This document shows positions 1-12,000 of a stretch of DNA of 64,000 nucleotides, in pieces. The translations under genes were made by a program, and so were the position numbers. This stretch comes from Eopsaltria australis (lineage: Eukaryota > Chordata > Aves > Passeriformes > Petroicidae). Position 1 is the first letter of the stretch. Every line of letters begins with the position of its first letter. Below the pieces are notes generated by a model that had not been told where the DNA came from, ran no database searches, and saw nothing but the letters and a program-made list of their open reading frames with translations. The stretch lies in NCBI GenBank assembly GCA_034509425.1, contig JAVTVJ010000121.1, positions 1,488,001 through 1,552,000 on the forward strand, written 5' to 3'.

Positions 1-749
1 TGCACTCATGTTGTGGCTTTAAACAAAGCTAGAAAACACAGAAACAAGGAGAAATAGATTTGTCTGCTAGCTTCAGGAGGAGCTTATCACCCTCACCATG
101 GCTTCCATGGGAGATGGGGAGCTATTTCTTTATTCACAAGTATCATCTGATCACCATATCCACTAATAAAATAACGGATTTGAGTTTGTTACTCATTTCT
201 GGTCTCTGGTGATTTGAATACTTCATCTTAATATCTTCCTATTTCTAATACTGCACAATTGTCAAATGGAATAGCAGTAATATTCCCAGTGGCTGGGAAT
301 GCACAACTTCACAATGAGGATGCTAGGCATTTCTTGGGTCCTCACGACAAATGTAGCACCTCTTGTTCTCTTCTATTCTGCAAGTTACTCTTGCAGAATA
401 ACACATCTGTAGTCAGAATCAGAAAATGCTCCTTGGTGCTGGGTTTGGAGCAATGAGTAGAGGAAAACCAGCCCCATTTTGAAAGCTCTAATACATAAAA
501 CGAGTACTTCAGGGCAAAGGAGGAGAGATGAGACAGGAAGGTGTGAGGAGTACATCACCTCAAATCAAATAATGGTACTCCCAGAGGAAACATCAGAGAA
601 TCACCAAATGGTTTGGGTTGGAAGGGACCTTAACGATCAGTTTTATCTGAGAATGTGAAGTACACAGATGTTCTATCAAATATATACTAGTCTTAGAAAA
701 CCTAGAAAAGTTTATGGAGAAGTGCAAGCAGTCACTGGCTGTTTTCTAG
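1..749 (+). other. AQP9: AQP9 intron 3 (3' part)
   Basis: This sequence precedes the first recognisable AQP9 exon and ends in a usable acceptor (pyrimidine-rich gttttctag, AG at 748-749). It is AT-rich, and its open frames are short and without recognisable domains, so it is read as intron. A short CR1 fragment in reverse orientation lies at about 593-641. The upstream exons that should encode the first half of the channel, including the first NPA box, are not in the window. Nothing else was recognised. Confidence 0.8.
593..641 (-). mobile_element. CR1 LINE 3'-end fragment
   Basis: The segment containing tggtttgggttggaaggga is the reverse complement of the very conserved 3' terminus of avian CR1 retrotransposons. 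Only about 50 bp is recognisable, so this is a heavily 5'-truncated or eroded copy in minus orientation. It sits about 110 bp upstream of AQP9 exon 4, inside intron 3. Confidence 0.75.
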
Positions 750-868
750 ATGCCTTTATGGAGTTTAGCGATGGAAAATTTGAAGTCACAGGACCAAATG
801 CAACAGCACAAATCTTTGCAACATATCCAGCTCCCTATCTGTCCCTCATAAATGGATTTGCAGATCAG
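750..868 (+). CDS. AQP9: Aquaporin-9, coding exon 4 (partial gene)
   Basis: This exon encodes about 39 residues of an aquaglyceroporin, a plasma-membrane channel passing water, glycerol, urea and other small solutes. The translation contains ATAQIFATYPAPYLSL and ends GFADQ, the extracellular loop C and following segment that is highly conserved in AQP3/7/9/10. The sequon N-A-T in GPNATAQ is a potential N-glycosylation site. The exon is 119 nt, the length I know for the fourth coding exon of this subfamily. It is bounded by AG at 748-749 and the donor gtaagt at 869. It begins with two bases completing a split codon (phase 2 intron before it) and ends on a complete codon. AQP9 rather than a paralogue is chosen from the whole gene, especially the C-terminus in exon 6. 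The frame stays open upstream of 750, but that stretch is intronic and has no aquaporin similarity. Confidence 0.93.
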
Positions 869-2500
869 GTAAGTGCACTTGCTGTCTTAATTCTACAAAT
901 TAAACATAAAAAAAACCTGTAAAGCCAAGCAGTACAAAACCACATAGACCTAACGAGTGTGCCAAATCTCACCATTTCGGCCAGACTTCCCCTTGTACGA
1001 TGCAATGAGAATGCAATGCTGTTTGCAGGGTGTTACATTTTAGTAATATTTTACAAGCAAAATAATTTCAAGTTGTTCTTTTCACATACATCATCTTAAT
1101 TGTTGCACTCAAAATGTCTTTAAAGCAATATATGTAAGAGGTTTTCCTCAGTATAAATCAATGTTTCTCCATAAATCTCAGCAGAGTCATGTCCATTTAC
1201 ATCAAAATCCAGCCCATTTTGTGGACCTATTATTCCTAAAATAATGCTTAAGCAGACACTTTAATACACCCTGAACAACTGAGTTTTCTGCTTCCACAAG
1301 CCTCCTCTGTAACCTTCTTTTTGCAGCTAGATCTGTAGTATTTACTTTACAAATGACTGAATCTGAAAAAAGCCTCCATTTCTAATCCGTATCCCTTAAT
1401 TCCACTTATGCAACAGCAAAAAAATGAAGTTTCATATCTTTTATATACTTCTAATCAACTTACTCATCTTCTTCAGAAATACATGAAATAAATGCTGCAT
1501 AAGTAAGGTATGAAAAACAAGGGATGGTCTGAACACGGGAATTTGTTACGTAAAAGATTGTGCAATCTGGCTTCAAAAAAATCTAAACATTATTTTGAAG
1601 TTTAGTAAGAAAGACAGTTCTGATCTTTCAACAGATCAGTCAACAGATTTTTCCCTAAGATATTTTTTACCCATGCATGTTTCAAAACAAACCTAAAAGC
1701 ATACAAAAAACAAATAGCTTTCAAACCCTTCAAACTTAAGCTTCTTCAAATCAGTATAGAAATTGGACTTTTTGACATCCCTGAAGTTTTTGTCTGTTTT
1801 CCCATCAAGTTAATTATTAGCAAAATCAACATTGACAAAGCACTGGATTTAAGCAGAGCCGTACTTGCATTGAAATAATTCCAAGAAAATTTCCTTCATC
1901 AGCTCAATTAGCATATGCAATACAGAGTTCATGGTACAGTTATACGTGCAACCCTAATCTGGGTACTTCCTAATTTTAGCTGCTCAGTTTTGATTTTGCA
2001 GATTTCATTTTTTCTTCTGATGTTATGCAATACCTAAAGAGGTGCATGTCTAGTCTAACTTATCAGCATAAACTACAGTCACATAAAACACTTCTATATC
2101 AACAGAACTGATTTCATTGCTATAGCAGCAGAACTACCAAAAATTGAGTGAATAGAAGTGTAAAATTGACAGGAAAAAAATGTGCAAACAAAGCATTAGA
2201 CTTCACACAGGAGATGCCTTTTAAATCCTCTGTTCTTTCCACACCTCGTTGTTGCAGATTTTTTTTCCAAATGTCGTCAGCACGTTTCTTGTCTTTGTCT
2301 TTCAGCACAGATATCAAAACTTCCCATTACTGTGAATCAGAGAGGCACTGAGTTCCAAATTTTGCTCTTCTGTATAGTGGGATAAAACTAAATACCAGCT
2401 CTAAGCCACTCCAATCCACACAGCTGCCATAGCCCCTCTTTCCATTATTGGAAAGAATCTACACATATTTATTCAATATTCTTTTCTTTGTCTTGGCCAG
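869..2500 (+). other. AQP9: AQP9 intron 4
   Basis: A phase-0 intron of about 1.6 kb with donor gtaagt and acceptor ttggccag preceded by a pyrimidine-rich stretch. The interior is AT-rich. Only short open frames overlap it, with no recognised domain. I see no repeat family or RNA gene in it. Confidence 0.9.
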
Positions 2501-2718
2501 GTGATGTCAACAGCTGTTCTTCTTCTGGCTATATTTGCTATTTTTGACACCAAAAATAACAGCGTACCCAAGGGCCTGGAGCCAATTGCAGTAGGACTTC
2601 TTATAATTGTTCTTACTTGCTCCTTGGGAATGAACAGTGGCTGTGCCATGAACCCGGCAAGGGATCTTGGCCCAAGGCTCTTCACAGCCGTGGCAGGATG
2701 GGGGATGGAAGTATTCAC
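2501..2718 (+). CDS. AQP9: Aquaporin-9, coding exon 5 (second NPA box)
   Basis: This 218-nt exon, the length typical of the fifth aquaglyceroporin exon, encodes about 72 residues. It starts directly at VMSTAVLLLAIFAIFD, a membrane segment joined in frame to ADQ of the previous exon. A second hydrophobic segment follows (IAVGLLIIVLTCSLG), then the signature GCAMNPARDLGPR at about 2639-2677. The NPARD form of the second NPA box (2651-2665), with Asp after Arg, is the mark of glycerol-conducting aquaporins and distinguishes them from water-selective ones. The half-helix carrying NPA folds into the pore from the outside, and the Arg contributes to the selectivity filter. The exon ends GWGMEVF plus two bases of a Thr codon before the donor gtaagt at 2719 (phase 2). 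The frame is intact, and length and splice sites agree exactly with the family. Confidence 0.96.
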
Positions 2719-3244
2719 GTAAGTATGCCTGGAGATGAAGTCAAATGCTCCTGGCTAAAATTGTTTCTAGGAAAGTAAGATCCTGATTCAACATGGTACC
2801 AAGTCATACTTTATATACATACAGGTAATTCTTTGCATACCAGAAGCAGCTATTCATGCACTTTAAGCCAGATATCCTCTAGGAACTGGGCTTTAAAAAG
2901 GATTTCCTGCTCCTAGGGCAAATCAAACATGCATAATCTCTAATATCAATCATTGTTTCTAGCAGACCTTTCCCAAAATATTAGAGGTCACTGAAAATAT
3001 GAGTGCTTTCTTCTTGTGTCCTGCAGCTTTCAGAAAAAAATTCAATCAGGAGAGAATTAGGTGGAAATATTTATTGGCTGCTGTAAAAAACAGAGACATA
3101 TCAGATTGATTTAGCCTATGATTACTTCTGAGTTACTGCAGAAATATACAACAATGTAAAAGCCTGACTTCCTGGCTGGGAGTGAAGGAGTGAATGAAAA
3201 AGCTCCCTTCATCTTCCCACATTTCAGAGCCCTCTCAAACCCCC

Positions 3245-3295
3245 GTGTGTGCACGCACACGCTCTTGGCTGGCCCAATGCACAGCTAATTAGCTG
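3245..3295. other. Alternating purine-pyrimidine run and 14-bp palindrome
   Basis: Positions 3245-3262 read GTGTGTGCACGCACACGC, 18 bp of strict purine-pyrimidine alternation, the sequence type that can adopt Z-DNA. Twenty bases on, 3282-3295 is the perfect palindrome CAGCTAATTAGCTG, which contains a TAATTA homeodomain-type core. Function is unknown. Both could be chance. Confidence 0.5.
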
Positions 3296-5327
3296 CACAT
3301 CAAATCCACATCTTACACATATCCAGGGTAAGAGGCACTCCGGGGTATCTAAGTAAGAGTAATCTGACATCAGGAAGCAGATCTTCTGGTTTATTTTTGT
3401 ACTGTTTGTTTTCCCAGTTATTCACAAGTAGGAATCCCCAGTAGTACTGCAGGCCACTAGAGAGCTCTGGTTAATAGAGATTTTATTTTAGCAAGAAATA
3501 AAAGAAGCACAAATAATCTCTGTTTATTCAGTATGATTTCTATTTACACAAATCATGTACCTTATTTGATGAAAGCAGTAGCAAAGATTTTCTCATACAA
3601 AAAAAAGCCAGGCATGGCATAGATGAATCAGGCACACAGCCCCAGCACAGGCCAGAGCCAAGGCTGGTTATAACCCAGCTCTGGAGAGCTGCTGGTGGGA
3701 CATCAGCTCACTGGTCCAGTTACCTCCAAACTTTTCCTCCCCAGTAGCTCTCACCACTTGCACCATGGGACTGCACTTTTAAAAAAGACAAGGATACACA
3801 GAATGACATCCCACACTCAGGATTCTCCTGTCTCATACCTGTGTAATTACAAGTAGTTGTTGACTGTGGTATTAGCCATGGTGTCATTCTATAATAGGTA
3901 ATATATTATGAAGTTGGCTATTACATTATTGAAAGAGTTCAGAAGCCTGATTGTACTGTGATCTAGTCCCAGAATACCTGTGAACTCCCCTTCTCTCCAA
4001 AAGTACAGCTGTACTCATTTACATAAAAAAACTACAAGAAAACTCTACATCTATATCAATATGGCCTCTTTCCTAATGTAGTTTAAGGGTTTATGCAAGA
4101 GAGGGAATGCAGTCCCACTGTAAAGACCTTGTTAAGAAATTCTAAATTGTGAACATAAAAAATAAGATACTTGCCTGAATAAAGTTAAAACAATATTAGG
4201 GATATGAAAAATTGAGGAAGAAGTCTCCCTCCCTGCCTTCAGTTAAAAGGCTAGTTATAACCAAGTTCAAGGGAATGATACAACAGGAATATGTTCTTAT
4301 TTATCTACTGCACAGATCCAGGTGAGACTTAGGAAGAACTTGAGCCTTGTTAAGTAGCTGGAAGAGCCACAGGAAAAGCCTGAACGATTGTAGTTAGGGG
4401 CCTAAATTGCCTGATGCTCTGCTGCGCCTGAACAACTTAAAGTGGTGCAGCAACAGTTGACAGGTGAACCTTGGATATCTTCATTTAAATGGAATTCACA
4501 ACCTTGAGACAGGTGCTTCAGCTGTCTAGTAAAGGCATGTCCAGGAACTGGAACTTGAGCACAAAACCTCCACAGAGACATGAGGGGAATGCTGTACAAA
4601 CCGAGCAGTAGGAAATACTCCAGAGACACGGAACATTCTGTAGGGGGAGGATGGAAGCAGCTCCCAAGGCAACTGGGTCACTCTGTCCATGTCAGTGAGT
4701 GCTCGAGTGCTGCCTACAGAACAGCCGAGGAACACAGGGAAAGCCTCACTTTCAAATAGATCAGATACATAATAGCAAGACTTTCTACACTGTTCCCAAT
4801 CAAATGCTCAAAACGTTGAGATAATTAGTACACAGCAGAGAAATCCCCTCAACTCTTCTTTGTGCTTGCAGATCCAGTAAATGCTGTTTTTATCATGTTC
4901 TCAGGCAGGGAACTACAAGTAGACAGGAGGGGAGCCCTTCTGCTGGACCATAGAATTGTCCAGAGAATAGGAATGGATTTGAGCAGGGGTTTCCTAAATG
5001 TTGCTGTTACTACATTTTGCAGACACCAGAAGGAGCATCTTCCCCAAAACCAAGCCAGAAGATGCAAGCTATGGTGTGGTTTCCCTAGCCCATGCAAATG
5101 GTTTATTTTGGTTAAAGGTCCCCATCAGAAAATCAGGAGTCTTTCTTAAGCACACGCTTAATGTTCTGATAAACTTAAGAAAAGTTTGGGAAGCAAAGTA
5201 CTGTGTGTAGCAAGAAAACGGCCAGAGCGTTGAGTCCAAATACCAGACTAGATTTTGACAAGCAAAACCGAGCATGAAACAGCACTGAGAGACACAAAGA
5301 GAGGTAGGGCTCTCCAGAGTAGCATTT

Positions 5328-5640
5328 CGTGCCAGCGTTTGAAGGTAGCCCGGGATGCCTGAGCCCGCTTGCTCTCGGGCTCTCTCGCCGCCGGAGCGCA
5401 GCGCAGCGGGCAGCGCAGCGGGCTCGGCGCGGTAACGCTGACACCTCGTGGCCGCCGGCTCCGGGGACAGGCCGGCAGCACCGAACTAAACTGCACCGCG
5501 GGAAAGGTCAGGAGAGCAGCTCTTGTCTGCACGGGGATTCGGACGGCAAAGCGGCCTCAGAAGTATTTAGCACTCCTCCCGGAGTGCAGCCCTGCAGCCC
5601 GCATTACCTCACGAACAGCGGTATCCCCCTTCCCGCAGCA
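5328..5640. promoter_or_regulatory. CpG island inside AQP9 intron 5
   Basis: About 300 bp contains roughly thirty CpG dinucleotides by eye, in a window where CpG is otherwise rare. GC content is clearly higher than in the flanks, for example the run from ctcgccgccggagcg to ccgccggctccgg. Unmethylated CpG clusters usually mark promoters, so it could be an alternative AQP9 start, the start of a noncoding transcript on either strand, or an enhancer. It could also be a GC-rich repeat not yet decayed by CpG loss. No TATA box or gene start could be assigned. Confidence 0.65.
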
Positions 5641-7675
5641 GCTGCCTGGTGAAAGGTGTGTCTGCAAGTTTAAATGGGCCCGAGTTCCCAGTACCCATAG
5701 CTTAGACCCTGTAGGTCCCTGGGAATTTCCACAGCTAAGCACAATTCTGCTGGCCAGGCTCGATCTGCCTCCTCTCGGACAAGCAGTGGTCGCCCAGAGC
5801 ACCTGGCGATGGCAGAGAAGGGGCTGGGTGTTCTCCCCCCAGGCTGGCACCAAAGCTCTGCACCGGGTCACAGGCACTGAGAGCACTTTGGTGATCTGTG
5901 CTTGTCACAGGGAGCTCTTGCTCTTGTGCCAATGCCAGAGCACCGAGTGCCATGGAAACTCCAATTCACCGTGTCCTGATCTCACTGGGGTTTTGGCAGC
6001 ACCCTCTCCAAAGGCTTTACACCCAGCCTCTCAGCACAGGGTATCCAATGCACAGCTGACAGCAGCTGCTGCAAACACAGGCCATGGTTTGGAGGTCATG
6101 CAGAAGCTGACAAGGAACATGCCAGTTCATGGAATGAGCTGAGAGAAACCTGCCAAGAAACACGTTCATTACACACCTGTGTATAAACAAATCACACAGA
6201 AAAGCACATGCAGGTACTTGAATTCAATAAAACCTTAGTCCATGCTTGTTCCAGAAATTCAAGTGCCCAACAACCATCCACAGTTCAACAACAAATATAT
6301 TTATAAACTCAGTAAAACAATACCAGGAGCTATTTTATATCCTCAGGGCAAAAGATAAATAATTCCAAAGGTAAAACATACACATCCAAGGCATTTCTGA
6401 ACAAGCAGTAATAGCATTGTCAACAGGGCGCTGATGTTTTCCCAGTTCTGTTCTTGCATTGTGAAAAAACACAAGTTCACTTTTGCATAAATCTATACAA
6501 CTGAGTGCTGAATAATTATCCTTACAGTTTAAAAATTCCCCTGCAGCTTCCTGTAAAGTTCCTCTTGTAGATTAATTTGTCCCTTTGTATTTCTGGGAGG
6601 AAAAAAAAAAAATCCTCCATTTCAATATGCATGAAATTGAGGTAGCAGGATTTTCACTTAAGACTCACTTATTCAATTAATACAGCATGTTATCAAATCA
6701 AAACACCTTAATGCATCAGTACAGTTAAGAGACACTGAGCTCTGAAATGGATACTCAGTTATTTATCTGAATGTGGACCTCCATGAAAAGGAAAGCAATT
6801 CTACCAGCCCAATTTTTCTGCATAAAGGGGTTGTTATTTATTGTTTTATACAGTTCAGTGGTGGACTTCTTACTTTAAATATGCCTGTAAATCTATATAT
6901 TTAAAATTACATCCTAGCAATTGTGCAAATGTAAACATTTCAGTCGAGTTAGCATGCTGGACTTTCTTAGTGAATACAGAATTTCTAAGATTAAGTTCTA
7001 GGTGTATGAAACTTCTAAGCATTTGCTTCTTGCTGAAAGACACCACATTTTAAACACAGAGATAAGATACTGCATCATGAAATTTGAATCTTAACCACTC
7101 TAGTCAAGGATAACCAACTTTACAGACACTGTGTTTTATTACATTGCTTAAGGTAAATACACTCAAAACCCAGTTTAATTTATTACATTTGTCAAGAGGA
7201 AGATGGTATATACTATTGCAGGTGTGAACTTGCAAGTTTCCATGCAGATGAAATAGTCCACTTTTGTAACAGACTGAAAACATATTCACAAGAATCTGGG
7301 GACAACCCAAGTCGAGATTGCTGGGCAATAAATGTGTCCCTGTTCATCTCACTATAAGTCAGTGAAAGCTGCTTTTCACAAGGGAGAAATCATCCTCTGT
7401 CCCCAAATAAACATGCAGTAAAAAGGTCTTATTTTCTAAAATGCAAGTACAGCACACAGACCAACATGTCTGGTACTTGTAATTTAGCATTTCAATCAGA
7501 ACCAGCCTGGGCTGGGCAGACAGGGGTGTCACCCATTTACAGACATGTGAGACAAAATAGAAAAGTCTACACTACAGCAAATGGCACACCACTGGATCTG
7601 TTCAGTGACAAGTGCACAGGAAGGTGGTCACTAGAGTAACAAATAACACTAATTCTTGTTCTTTTTGTCTTACAG

Positions 7676-7838
7676 GGCTGGTAATAATTGGTGGTGGGTT
7701 CCTATAGTTGCACCTCTGCTGGGAGGTGTACTTGGAGCAATGATCTATATCATTTTTATTGAAATGCATCACTCAGATCCTCAGTCAGGAGAAGAAAATG
7801 AAGCACATGCGAAATATGAATTGACCAATATGGCATAA
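7676..7838 (+). CDS. AQP9: Aquaporin-9, terminal coding exon 6 with stop
   Basis: The exon opens with the last base of the split Thr codon and then AGNNWWWVP, matching the conserved aquaglyceroporin sequence after the second NPA region. The last transmembrane helix follows (VAPLLGGVLGAMIYIIFIE), then a short cytoplasmic tail MHHSDPQSGEENEAHAKYEL ending TNMA and TAA at 7836-7838. The HH-x-P start of the tail and the terminal KYEL motif are what point to AQP9 rather than AQP3, AQP7 or AQP10. The tail looks a few residues shorter than in mammals, mainly in its acidic middle. Together the three exons encode about 165 residues, just over half of a protein of roughly 295. No frameshift or premature stop is seen, so the gene looks functional. 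Confidence 0.96.
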
Positions 7839-9015
7839 GAAGTGAAGAATTTTCTCTGTCATTTTGTTGTGCAGTTTTTATGCAAATGGTTGTTTGGACC
7901 ACTGTATGAAACCCATATGCTTCAATTAGAAATTCACCTTTCAAAGCAGAAATTCTGTACACAAGTTCAAAACTGAAATCTTTCCATGAAACATTGGGCT
8001 GATCACATTCAAAACTGGTATCCTGAGTGTGGAAAGGCTGATTTTTTCTTTCCATATGGCTTTTAGATCAAGTTATCTCCTAGGTGCAATTGTAGTGAGA
8101 TGATGCACTGACCTGTTAAATCAACTCAAATGATCTTAATCATGTTGCCCAATTAACTGAAAACAGTTCAGATATTGATACAAAGCTGCATGCATAGCTA
8201 GTTAATGGGTTCCACGCTGAATTAATGGGCAAGAGCATCACTCACTTCTTAAAATGGTTTGTCTAAAAACTTAAAACAATACCTAAATTGGCTAAATGCC
8301 AATTGAAACAGTTTTTAAAAACTTTACTTAATTTTATAGAGCCACTACTGAACTGCAAGAAATCAACTCCTCAGCGATTTGGTTTAGTAACTCACAATAT
8401 GATCACAAAAGGTAAAAACTGTTTTAAGATCAGCACCAAAGAGACAAAGTGTAACTTCCACACAGGGTCTTCATAGCATTAATGCTTAGTTATTTTTAGA
8501 CTATTTACTTGACCTTTATGCTTTCCAATATTAAAAGCCTTAAGTAGAATACTAATCTGGATCTCTTCCGCTGTGCTTTCTGGATACAATTCATTCCCGT
8601 GGAGATGGCCCAGCAAGAGGCTGATGCTGTGCAGAGGTCAGCACAAAGCCTATGTCTGTATAAGCTTTAAAGAGGCCTGCTGCTGCTGATTTACATAGGT
8701 GGATTTCATCTGCAATTTTTATTTTGGTAGCAGTAATTAAAATTAGAAACTGGTCTCAGAGCTAGTCCTAGATCTGAATTCCCCAAGGAAGGCCAGTTCC
8801 ACATCAGAGCTCTGATGTGTGGGTTCTCTCACTGAAGAGAAATGGTTGGACATATACCACTTCCTAAATATACAGCCTTGAAAATGAAATTATTTCTGCT
8901 TAGTCATTGTGAATTGAATGTATTCAGTTAAATCAAAGTTTATTTCTATTATGTATACATCTATCCATGTTTGGTGGTGGTGATCATGAATAAACAGACA
9001 TCGGATTCAGCAATG
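7839..9015 (+). other. AQP9: AQP9 3' UTR and probable polyadenylation region
   Basis: AT-rich non-coding sequence directly follows the AQP9 stop. The first canonical AATAAA reached is at 8989-8994, preceded by a GT-rich stretch (ttggtggtggtgatc). Cleavage would be expected some 10-30 bases later. Further AATAAA motifs occur at about 9973, 11208 and 11231, so a longer 3' UTR cannot be excluded. The end given here is a best guess. Confidence 0.5.
8989..8994 (+). terminator. AQP9: Candidate AQP9 polyadenylation signal AATAAA
   Basis: A canonical hexamer about 1.15 kb after the AQP9 stop. It is chosen because it is the first AATAAA after the coding region. Transcript data would be needed to separate it from the later hexamers. 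Confidence 0.4.
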
Positions 9016-12000
9016 CTCCTGAGCTACTTTCATGGCTAAACTTCAGAGCACCAGTTCAATTCACTCATTTCAGAGTGCTCTTCCCTTTGGATTCCTATAA
9101 TTCTGCTCTCTCAAGTTCCACACTTCATTCCTGATTTCACTCCTGAAGTGAGGAACTTTGTGTTGCGACTAATGCATTTTGTAAAAGCCTGAGCTCTTCT
9201 GCAGTATCTGCAGAAGAGGTTGACTAAACACGGTGGTCAGAACCTGCCTCAGCATGTGGGAAGATCAGGCCTTTATCACTGCTTGTCTTGATCACACTCC
9301 CTGGGATGCTGTGCCAAATGCATGGCAGAAAAGGGACAGAAACAGCAGGTCAAGCAAAGCCCTGCTTGCAGCAGCTCAAAGTCAGATATTGCAGTATACT
9401 TAGGGGAGTATAATTCCAATTTTAATTATGTTTTTAAGAAAACTTATGTAACTGTAATGAACTCAGGCTGCCCAGAGACATATCAGCCCCGTGCAAAATG
9501 CTCAATTCAGTATGTCTCTGCTGAGGGTTACATTCTGCTATATCCATGCACATTTGACTGCATCCTTGTATCACTGGCTGGAGAGTCCCAGGAACTAGAC
9601 GGGAGACCTCACAGAAGCAGTTCTCAATCCAAGCAGAGAAGAATCAAAAGTAAAATGTGAAAATTAGTCCTAATTTGAGACCTTTTGTTGGCAGCAGAGA
9701 AGCTAGATCATCTGTCCTGCATAATTATTAACTGCCCTACATAAAGCAAGATGGGGAGTAAATGCAGTTGCAGACTGATCCTTTGTTTGCCGCCAGCCCC
9801 TGCTGTGTCACCTCTTGGCAATCCCTGGAGCAGGAGCACTCCCAGGTGGCTGCCAACCTTCTGTGTCTGTAGAGGGATTACAGAGGTAGAAACAGTCTGA
9901 AGGCTGCCCTCAGCTCTGAAAGGCACTTACTCTGCCATGACACCAACATCTAATATGAAATATCTGTGCAGGAAATAAAAATAAACAGCTAAATAACCAG
10001 AAGTAACCAATTTTATCCAAAATGGTAGAGGCAGGTTATCATTTGTGTTAGAATTTTGCATAGTCAGTAGGGTCCATATGCATCACACTATTGCTTCCTT
10101 CGATCCACCATGGAAAACATGGGGGAAAAAAGAATACAGGTCAGGAATGAGAAAGGAACAGTTTATTTATACAGCCTACTCAGGGACTAGCCCACACTCG
10201 CTGTGTGCCTGTGCATTGGCCAAGGTACATAAAGTTGTTCATTTTTCTCAAAATCCTTTTGATCACAACATGTTCTGTCTGCAAAACATAAAATTTTGCT
10301 TCTCCAACTTATGCCATTCCTATGCACAGAATTTCTGTATGAGTGACATTTACTTGTCTGATGTTAACATGCAAGTCTTAAGCAGTGACACACTAGTGTG
10401 ATAGCATAACAATATCTTAAATATGCTCTCAAATTGTTGCCAATTCTCTGTTTGCTTAAAGAATTTAAACTTTAATTAATTATTCAGTAATTTGTAAATT
10501 CTTTGGGGACACATGGCATTAATACCACAATTCATCCTGGATTCACAAAAGCCTGAATTTCATTCAGTAACAAGGAGTTACAGACCTGTCTCTGATTGAC
10601 AATTTAAATTTCAAGGAATGAATTCCTGCTTTTGGGACAAACCTCAGCTGGATTTTTACTACAAAATCATAACCAGTATCTCCATAATTTAATGGGAACA
10701 ATAACAATCACCTCATCCCATACACTTAAACAGATACTATCTGTTTTATAAAAAACAAACAAGTATTTTGACTTTGGATAAACTTTGCAATTTTCTAGTA
10801 TCAACTGATATTCAGTGGTCACGCTTACGTTAAATGAATAATAACAGCTGGCAACAAATTTTTCTAGCTGAAAGAAGTTTTGATTCATGAGTTGCTAGTA
10901 ATCAGTCTTGATTTTAATGTTGAAAGAAATTAATTTCAGGGCATTGCTCAACTTGCATTTTGAGTTTGTTCATTTTGGGAGCAATGTGTTTGTTCTTTAG
11001 AGGTAAACTTAGCACTGGAGTAATTTGGAAAGCTGCAAATAGTACTGAGTGAAAGGTTGGCTACTGCACGTTGTTTCACTGAAGTCAGTGAAATTATTCA
11101 CAATAGCTGGCAATACAGGCAAGGAGAGAACCAAGCTCAGAGTATGGCAGACATTGTACTTTCTTGGAGTTTTGTCTGTGGATCTGGATGTTCAAATATT
11201 GTGGTTCAAAATAAATACAGTCAATTCCTAATAAATGCATTCCCGTGCTATTTTTATATATATAAAAGAAATCTCCCCTCTGGCACCTAAGGACTTAAGA
11301 AATAAATAGCTGCCTGTTACGAGCTACAATGTTTTACAGCCTTGTGCTGGAAGAACAGATGGACTAACAAGCTGGATTCCCAGAGCACAGCCCCTGTGGC
11401 AGATTCCATGGGTCAGCAGCAGTGCCAGAGCAGAGCAGTGGGCAGTGCCAGGCCAGGAGGCACCCACACAACCAGGGCCTCCTGCCCTGGCCCCTCTCCC
11501 CTTCCTGCCTGCAGCCTGCCCAGGGACACTTTCTGCCACAGCTTTCCCACTGCTCTAACAACAGCCAGAGCCCAGGGAGGATATTTTGCTGAAGTTCCTC
11601 TTCAGAGATTGCTTTTAGGCATACATATATCACATCAGATCCAGCCTGCAGGACTTACAAAATGCCCCTAGCTAATTTATCCATCTTCTCCTCTACAGAT
11701 TTGTAAGAGTGACATGCTTCACTTGTTTAATTTAAAAAGCATGTGAAAACCGGTTCTGTGGGAGCAAAGGAAAGAAAAGGTGCTTCAAATTTGCTCAGAA
11801 GACCACAAAAGAAAAAAAACCCAAAACAAAAGTATATGAAGTGGCACCAGGCACTTTATCCTCTATCCATCCTGATGAGCCCTACCCTCCCATCAGTCTT
11901 TGTGACTTTCTGTTCTCCTTTCCTCCTCCTGCAAACACTGTGTGCTGTGCTCTGTCTCCATACAGCACAATACATCTCCAGAGATTTAAATACAGCATGC

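Larger units (their letters stand above)
2719..7675 (+). other. AQP9: AQP9 intron 5
   Basis: A phase-2 intron of about 5 kb with donor gtaagt and acceptor tcttacag. Most of it is unremarkable AT-rich sequence. Two features stand out and are listed separately: an alternating purine-pyrimidine run with an adjacent palindrome near 3245-3295, and a CpG island near 5328-5640 followed by GC-richer DNA to about 6100. No exon with aquaporin similarity lies inside it, and none is expected. Confidence 0.88.

Noticed and set aside
668..749. Open frame upstream of AQP9 exon 4 as a longer exon or alternative start
   Set aside because: The aquaporin similarity and the family exon length (119 nt) begin exactly after AG at 748-749. 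The earlier residues have no similarity.
750..7838. AQP3, AQP7 or AQP10 instead of AQP9
   Set aside because: All share the NPARD box, but the HH-x-P tail start and terminal KYEL, together with a downstream LIPC-like exon on the same strand, fit AQP9.
9973..11236. Later AATAAA motifs as the AQP9 transcript end
   Set aside because: Possible, but the hexamer at 8989 comes first, and AATAAA is common by chance in AT-rich DNA.
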